Origin: a virus
DNA length: 25,921 bases
IMG/VR virus record: IMGVR_UViG_3300034418_007662
Span: 1-25,921 of that record
Reading direction: 5' to 3' (one strand)
This document shows, piece by piece, positions 22,702 through 25,921 of the stretch (position 1 is the stretch's first letter; each line of letters begins with the position of its first letter). The translations under genes were made by a program, and so were the position numbers. The notes below the pieces were generated by a model. It was not told the origin of the DNA. It saw only the letters and a list, made by a program, of their open reading frames with translations, and made no database searches.

Positions 22702-25191
22702 ATGATCAACCGCAACCGCGTCAACTTCGACACCGCTGGACAGCGGGTGATCATCAACCCAGGTGAACTGACCAATACGGGTGGAGACAATTGGGACATC
22801 ACGCCGTCAGGATATGTACCCCTGACGAGCGTGACTCCCAACGACGTACCCAACACCATCCCTGAGCGTGACGCCAATTGCGGTTTCTCCGTAGGCAACC
22901 TGCAGATCGACCTAACTCCGCCGGTCGCACAGACTGCGGACGTCGGCAAGATGGTGTGGAACGATACAGACGGCACCATCGAGTTTGAACTCAAGGGCGG
23001 CAACGTCTCGATCCCTATCGGCGAGAAGGAAGTCATCCGCTGCCGCAACATTGATGCGGCTCCGATGGTAAAGGGACAGGTCGTCTACATCACGGGCAGT
23101 TCAGGAAGCCACAAAGAAATCAAACTTGCCAACGCCTCTGCTGAAGCGACGTCTGCATCTACGATTGGCGTCGTTGCAGAAACAATTGCAGTCAATCAAG
23201 AAGGCTTTGTTGTAACGACTGGACTGGTCAAAGACATAAACACATTGGCTCTTACGCAAGGTGCGCCTGTCTGGCTCAGCACTGTGTCTGGCCAGATGAC
23301 GACTACTAGGCCGACAGCACCAAATCACGGTGTGCATGTCGGCTTCTGCGTCCGACAGCATGCGACTGTCGGTGTTGTCTACGTCGCTATTGATAACGGC
23401 TGGGAACTGGACGAACTGCACAACGTGTACATCACTGCGCCTGCTACTGGCGATGTTCTTGTATATGATGCTGTCAGCAAGTACTGGAAGAACCTGCCGA
23501 CAGCTTCACAACCTTGGGTGCTGAAAGCTGGCGACACAATGACGGGCTTGTTGAACCTAGTTGCTGGCCAGAATTTTCCACTTATTACTAAACCTTCTAC
23601 ACCTACCGCTACTCTTGCTGGAACAGGCGGAGCAGTAACAGCAGGTGGTCACATTTACTATGTGACGTTCTATACATCAACAGGCGAAACACAATTGTCT
23701 TCGTATGCTGTATCGGCAGCAGTTACAGTTCCTGCTGGCGGAGATAATGTCAACCTAACGAACATTGCTGTGTCTACTGATCCCAGTGTTATTGGCAGGA
23801 AAATCTACAGAAGCCCTGCAAACGTTGGACTTGGCACCGCATTTATTATCGCTACAATTGCAAATAACGTATCTACAACATACACAGATACAACACCAGA
23901 TCCTGGTTCGTATTCAAATGCTTTCAACCGCGACAATACTACCAATCCATTTATTACTGTTGATGGCGCATCATCAATGTTGGTTGGCACTTCGTCAACT
24001 ACGCTTGGCAATAGCGCTGCTCCAGGTATTGTTAGCGGCACCGCAACAGGCGGCAGCAATGTAGCTGTCGGCGCAAGAAGCATGAATACCCTTACTACTG
24101 GGTATGGAAATGTTTGCGTCGGACAAGAATCCGCTGTTGGTATTACTACTGGATACAATAATGTAATTATAGGAACCCAATCTGGATATTGGTTGCAAGG
24201 CGCACTTTCAAACGTGTGTGTTGGAACAAACGCTGGACGCTCAATTCGTGGAAACAGCAACGTTTCGCTTGGCCACTTCAATATGGCACAGCAAGGATTT
24301 TTTAATCTACCCAATGCTTCTATACAGCACAACTGTTCAGTAGGCGTGCAAGGCCTTTATGGCATCACAAGCGGTAGTCACAACTGCAGTCTTGGTTCTC
24401 TTTCTGGATCAAACATTACAAGTGCTGCATCGTGCATTGTCATTGGGGCTGGCTGTAATTTTCCAAGCGCAACAACATCTGCTCAGTTGAATATTGGCAA
24501 TGTGATCTACGGTTTGAACATGTATGGCAATGCCAACAACCCAAGCAGCACGCCACAATCTTCGGGACGAATTGGTATTGGCCTTACTACACCAACTGCA
24601 CGTTTGCACCTTCCTGCTGGTACGACTGCTGCAAGCAGCGCGCCTTTGAAACTGACAAGCGGAAGCCTGATGACTGCGGCAGAGGCTGGCGCTGTCGAGT
24701 TTCTTACAGACAAAGCGTATCTGACCATCACTACAGGAACCGCTCGCAAAGAACTGACCCTAAACGATACAGCTTTGACCGCTGGCCAGCAGCCCACTAC
24801 GACAACCAACGGACGGCTAATCAATAGCAACAAGTTCAGCATCTACGCTACAGGAACTACAAACGGTGCGGCTGGTTCTGCCGTAAACCTGACGCTTTTC
24901 ACTCTGCCCAACAACGGCGACCTCCGCTTCTTGCGCATTACCGTCAAAGCCAAGTCTGCAGCAGCTATGCCAGACATCTTTGGACGCACGCTTGACGCGA
25001 TGTGGGGTAACGGCGCTGGCGTGCTGACCCAGGTTGGCGCAGACCAACTCGGCACAGCATTGACCGTAGGCAACTTGGCCGCAGCAACTATTGCAACGAC
25101 TGCAGCAGGCACTACACTCCGTGTCACCTGCACCGATGTCACGGGCTGCGCAGCAGTAGTGACCTGGGAAGTCTTCGGAGAGTACTACTAG
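22702..25191 (+). CDS. Receptor-binding tail fibre with YadA-like repeats
   Basis: An 829-residue modular fibre. Residues 1 to about 240 form a virion-attachment region containing VKGQVVYITGSSG, TIGVVAETIAVNQEGFVVT and ending in WELDELHNV, a block widespread at the N-terminus of podovirus fibres. WVLKAGDTMTGLLNL (about 272-286) is the common shaft start. About 295-420 is a beta-sandwich-like stretch. About 450-600 carries roughly 16-residue repeats with the core N-x-V-x-(V/I/L)-G (SNVAVG, GNVCVG, NNVIIG, SNVCVG, SNVSLG), as in trimeric YadA-type beta-rolls. About 705-829 is a separate beta-rich tip, the likely receptor binder. No S74 chaperone or enzyme motif is seen. The central third is clearly A/T-richer than the ends, suggesting exchange of host-range segments. 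Confidence 0.85.
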   Translation: MINRNRVNFDTAGQRVIINPGELTNTGGDNWDITPSGYVPLTSVTPNDVPNTIPERDANCGFSVGNLQIDLTPPVAQTADVGKMVWNDTDGTIEFELKGGNVSIPIGEKEVIRCRNIDAAPMVKGQVVYITGSSGSHKEIKLANASAEATSASTIGVVAETIAVNQEGFVVTTGLVKDINTLALTQGAPVWLSTVSGQMTTTRPTAPNHGVHVGFCVRQHATVGVVYVAIDNGWELDELHNVYITAPATGDVLVYDAVSKYWKNLPTASQPWVLKAGDTMTGLLNLVAGQNFPLITKPSTPTATLAGTGGAVTAGGHIYYVTFYTSTGETQLSSYAVSAAVTVPAGGDNVNLTNIAVSTDPSVIGRKIYRSPANVGLGTAFIIATIANNVSTTYTDTTPDPGSYSNAFNRDNTTNPFITVDGASSMLVGTSSTTLGNSAAPGIVSGTATGGSNVAVGARSMNTLTTGYGNVCVGQESAVGITTGYNNVIIGTQSGYWLQGALSNVCVGTNAGRSIRGNSNVSLGHFNMAQQGFFNLPNASIQHNCSVGVQGLYGITSGSHNCSLGSLSGSNITSAASCIVIGAGCNFPSATTSAQLNIGNVIYGLNMYGNANNPSSTPQSSGRIGIGLTTPTARLHLPAGTTAASSAPLKLTSGSLMTAAEAGAVEFLTDKAYLTITTGTARKELTLNDTALTAGQQPTTTTNGRLINSNKFSIYATGTTNGAAGSAVNLTLFTLPNNGDLRFLRITVKAKSAAAMPDIFGRTLDAMWGNGAGVLTQVGADQLGTALTVGNLAAATIATTAAGTTLRVTCTDVTGCAAVVTWEVFGEYY
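24051..24500 (+). repeat. Protein-level beta-roll repeats in the fibre
   Basis: Successive units of about 16 codons share Asn-x-Val-x-(Val/Ile/Leu)-Gly. The DNA of the units has diverged, so the repeat is visible mainly in the protein. Later units (HNCSVG, HNCSLG, SCIVIG) are more degenerate and unusually rich in Cys. Confidence 0.7.
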
Positions 25192-25199
25192 GAGATACC

Positions 25200-25400
25200 A
25201 TGGAAGTGTCTATTGTCATCAAGCTGTCTAACGGCGGCACTCGCGTCATCGAGTTGAAAGACGCCAGCATGCAGACCAGCTGGTCTCACAACTATGTCGC
25301 GCCTGGCTATGACCCAGCCAGCCTTGCTCCTCCGCAACTCATTGGCAACTTGAATTTGCAAGGCATCATCAAAGATGCCGATCTAGTAGGGGTGACCTGA
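25200..25400 (+). CDS. Small hypothetical protein downstream of the fibre
   Basis: The 66-residue product starts nine bases after the fibre stop with TAGGAGA before it. It begins with two strand-like stretches (VSIVIKLSNGGTRVIELKDA) and continues with a Pro/Tyr-rich loop region (YVAPGYDPASLAPPQLIGNL). No membrane span or signal peptide is present. Being directly after the receptor-binding protein, it could assist fibre assembly or attach to it, but nothing in the sequence proves that. The stop overlaps the next start (TGATG). Confidence 0.6.
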   Translation: MEVSIVIKLSNGGTRVIELKDASMQTSWSHNYVAPGYDPASLAPPQLIGNLNLQGIIKDADLVGVT

Positions 25401-25576
25401 TGCGTTACCTGCTTGCAGCCTGTCTTCTGTGTGCAGCTTGCGGCCCTACGCAGTGCAAGCGCACGCCTATCGTCATCACCTCTCACCCTACCTTGCCCAA
25501 GCCTGCAGGCCGTGTGACTATCGGTTGCGACGGCAAGGTGCAGACGGAAATCCTCGCCGACAACGTCGAGTACTGA
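25400..25576 (+). CDS. Small Cys-rich lipoprotein-like protein, possible outer-membrane spanin
   Basis: This 58-residue gene (ATG at 25400, TGATG overlap with the previous stop) was found by reading the sequence. It begins MRYLLAACLLCAACGPTQCK: a short positively charged start, a hydrophobic run, then Cys14 in an LCAAC context, close to a lipobox although the -3 residue is Cys instead of Leu/Val/Ile. LAAC at 5-8 fits the consensus but is too near the N-terminus. The mature part is short and Pro-containing (HPTLPKPAGR), like Rz1-type outer spanins. The partner would be the coiled-coil membrane protein near the terminase or the one at 21557. Lipoprotein export is likely; the spanin role is inference. 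Confidence 0.6.
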   Translation: MRYLLAACLLCAACGPTQCKRTPIVITSHPTLPKPAGRVTIGCDGKVQTEILADNVEY

Positions 25577-25582
25577 GGCAGC

Positions 25583-25825
25583 ATGAGTCTGAAGGATCTT
25601 GCTCGCAGGGAAGCAGGCGACGTCAAGCCTCTGCACTTGGATGCAGAACGGCTCAAGTCGGAGATCGGTATCTACGCACTGCCGTATGCGCAGCAGCTAG
25701 GCATCGAGCCTGCACTTGCTGTAGTGCTGGTCGAGTACCTGGCTAGTCTGGCTGTTGCGCTTGTTGCAGATGCACAGGTCGATCGGATTCAGTCCAAGAC
25801 TGTGACTGTAGTAGACGAGCGTTGA
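25583..25825 (+). CDS. Small protein with hydrophobic helix, unknown function
   Basis: The 80-residue product starts at ATG after GAGG, six bases past the previous stop. An amphipathic N-terminal half (MSLKDLARREAGDVKPLHLD) is followed by a mainly hydrophobic helix at about residues 43-64 (PALAVVLVEYLASLAVALVA), interrupted by a Glu, then a polar end. The interrupted span makes an integral membrane protein uncertain; a helical bundle or holin-like protein are alternatives. It is the last plus-strand gene here, and its end overlaps a probable minus-strand reading frame by 83 bases. Confidence 0.55.
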   Translation: MSLKDLARREAGDVKPLHLDAERLKSEIGIYALPYAQQLGIEPALAVVLVEYLASLAVALVADAQVDRIQSKTVTVVDER

Positions 25826-25921
25826 TTTCCAGTTGCTCCTTCAGGTTTCTCTGGAGCAACTCGACTTCGTCGCACAGCTTCAAGATAGGCTCGGACAGTT
25901 CATGCCTGTGTGCATGCGAGG
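25743..25921 (-). CDS. Probable C-terminal end of a minus-strand gene entering from the right edge
   Basis: Read on the minus strand, the frame is open from the window edge to a TAG at 25745-25743. The roughly 58 visible residues form a plausible amphipathic coil (ELSEPILKLCDEVELLQRNL, then KEQLEINARLLQ), with most third codon positions G or C, as in real genes here. No plus-strand frame covers 25826-25921, so it is not simply the shadow of another gene. It overlaps the convergent gene ending at 25825 by 83 bases, which is unusual, so one of the two ends may be wrong. Start and product lie outside the window and the function is unknown. Confidence 0.45.
   Translation of the reverse strand, partial: SHAHRHELSEPILKLCDEVELLQRNLKEQLEINARLLQSQSWTESDRPVHLQQAQQPD
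25831..25861. terminator. Nine-pair inverted repeat at the end of the plus-strand series
   Basis: AGTTGCTCC (25831-25839) pairs perfectly with GGAGCAACT (25853-25861) around a 13-base loop, starting five bases after the last plus-strand stop. A second small stem, CGAC-TTC-GTCG, follows at once. A bidirectional terminator between converging modules is possible, but no T-run follows on the plus strand. The repeat also lies in the minus-strand coding frame and may come from its Leu/Glu-rich codons. Confidence 0.35.

Overview
The window is a contiguous late (virion and lysis) module of a tailed DNA bacteriophage. It opens inside the large terminase gene and then runs through one long, tightly packed plus-strand series. 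The morphogenesis genes point to a short-tailed (podovirus-type) virion: a P22-like portal, a scaffold, a major capsid protein, a gp4-like head-completion adaptor and a gp10-like tail hub. These are followed by three large internal-virion (ejection) proteins in the order typical of T7-like genomes, and there is no tape measure, tail tube or sheath. Strong AGGAG-type ribosome sites, an NlpC/P60 endolysin, a small lipoprotein and spanin-like membrane proteins suggest a Gram-negative host. Most genes have G/C-rich third codon positions.

Layout: 1-579 terminase large subunit C-terminus; 627-911 small membrane/coiled-coil protein; 922-3141 two unrecognised proteins between terminase and portal; 3152-8080 portal, scaffold, capsid and a small capsid-like or decoration protein; 8077-12695 unknown, gp4-like adaptor, gp10-like hub, beta-helix protein and a beta-rich protein; 12706-20067 three ejection-type proteins (466, 321 and 1659 aa); 20067-21415 two small unknowns and a surface-domain protein; 21424-22642 a very small gene, a holin-like protein, the endolysin and a second hydrophobic protein; 22702-25191 receptor-binding tail fibre; 25200-25825 three small genes including a lipoprotein. 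At the right edge a minus-strand reading frame appears to enter, which would mark the border with an oppositely transcribed module.

The genes fit one programme. Terminase and portal package DNA into a procapsid built by scaffold and capsid protein. The adaptor and hub close the head and the fibre binds the host. The ejection proteins leave with the DNA and probably build a channel through the envelope. The membrane proteins, endolysin and lipoprotein then lyse the cell. Many junctions are TGATG, ATGA or GTGA overlaps, so translational coupling is probably widespread. The real intergenic spaces are only about 50-100 bases, and two of them flank the capsid gene with RNA hairpins. No tRNA, CRISPR array, insertion sequence, integrase or recognisable promoter family was seen. 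No wholly new system is evident. The best leads are the N-terminal peptide repeats of the 1659-aa ejection protein, the unrecognised pair between terminase and portal, the base-composition mosaics inside single genes, and the minus-strand frame at the right edge.
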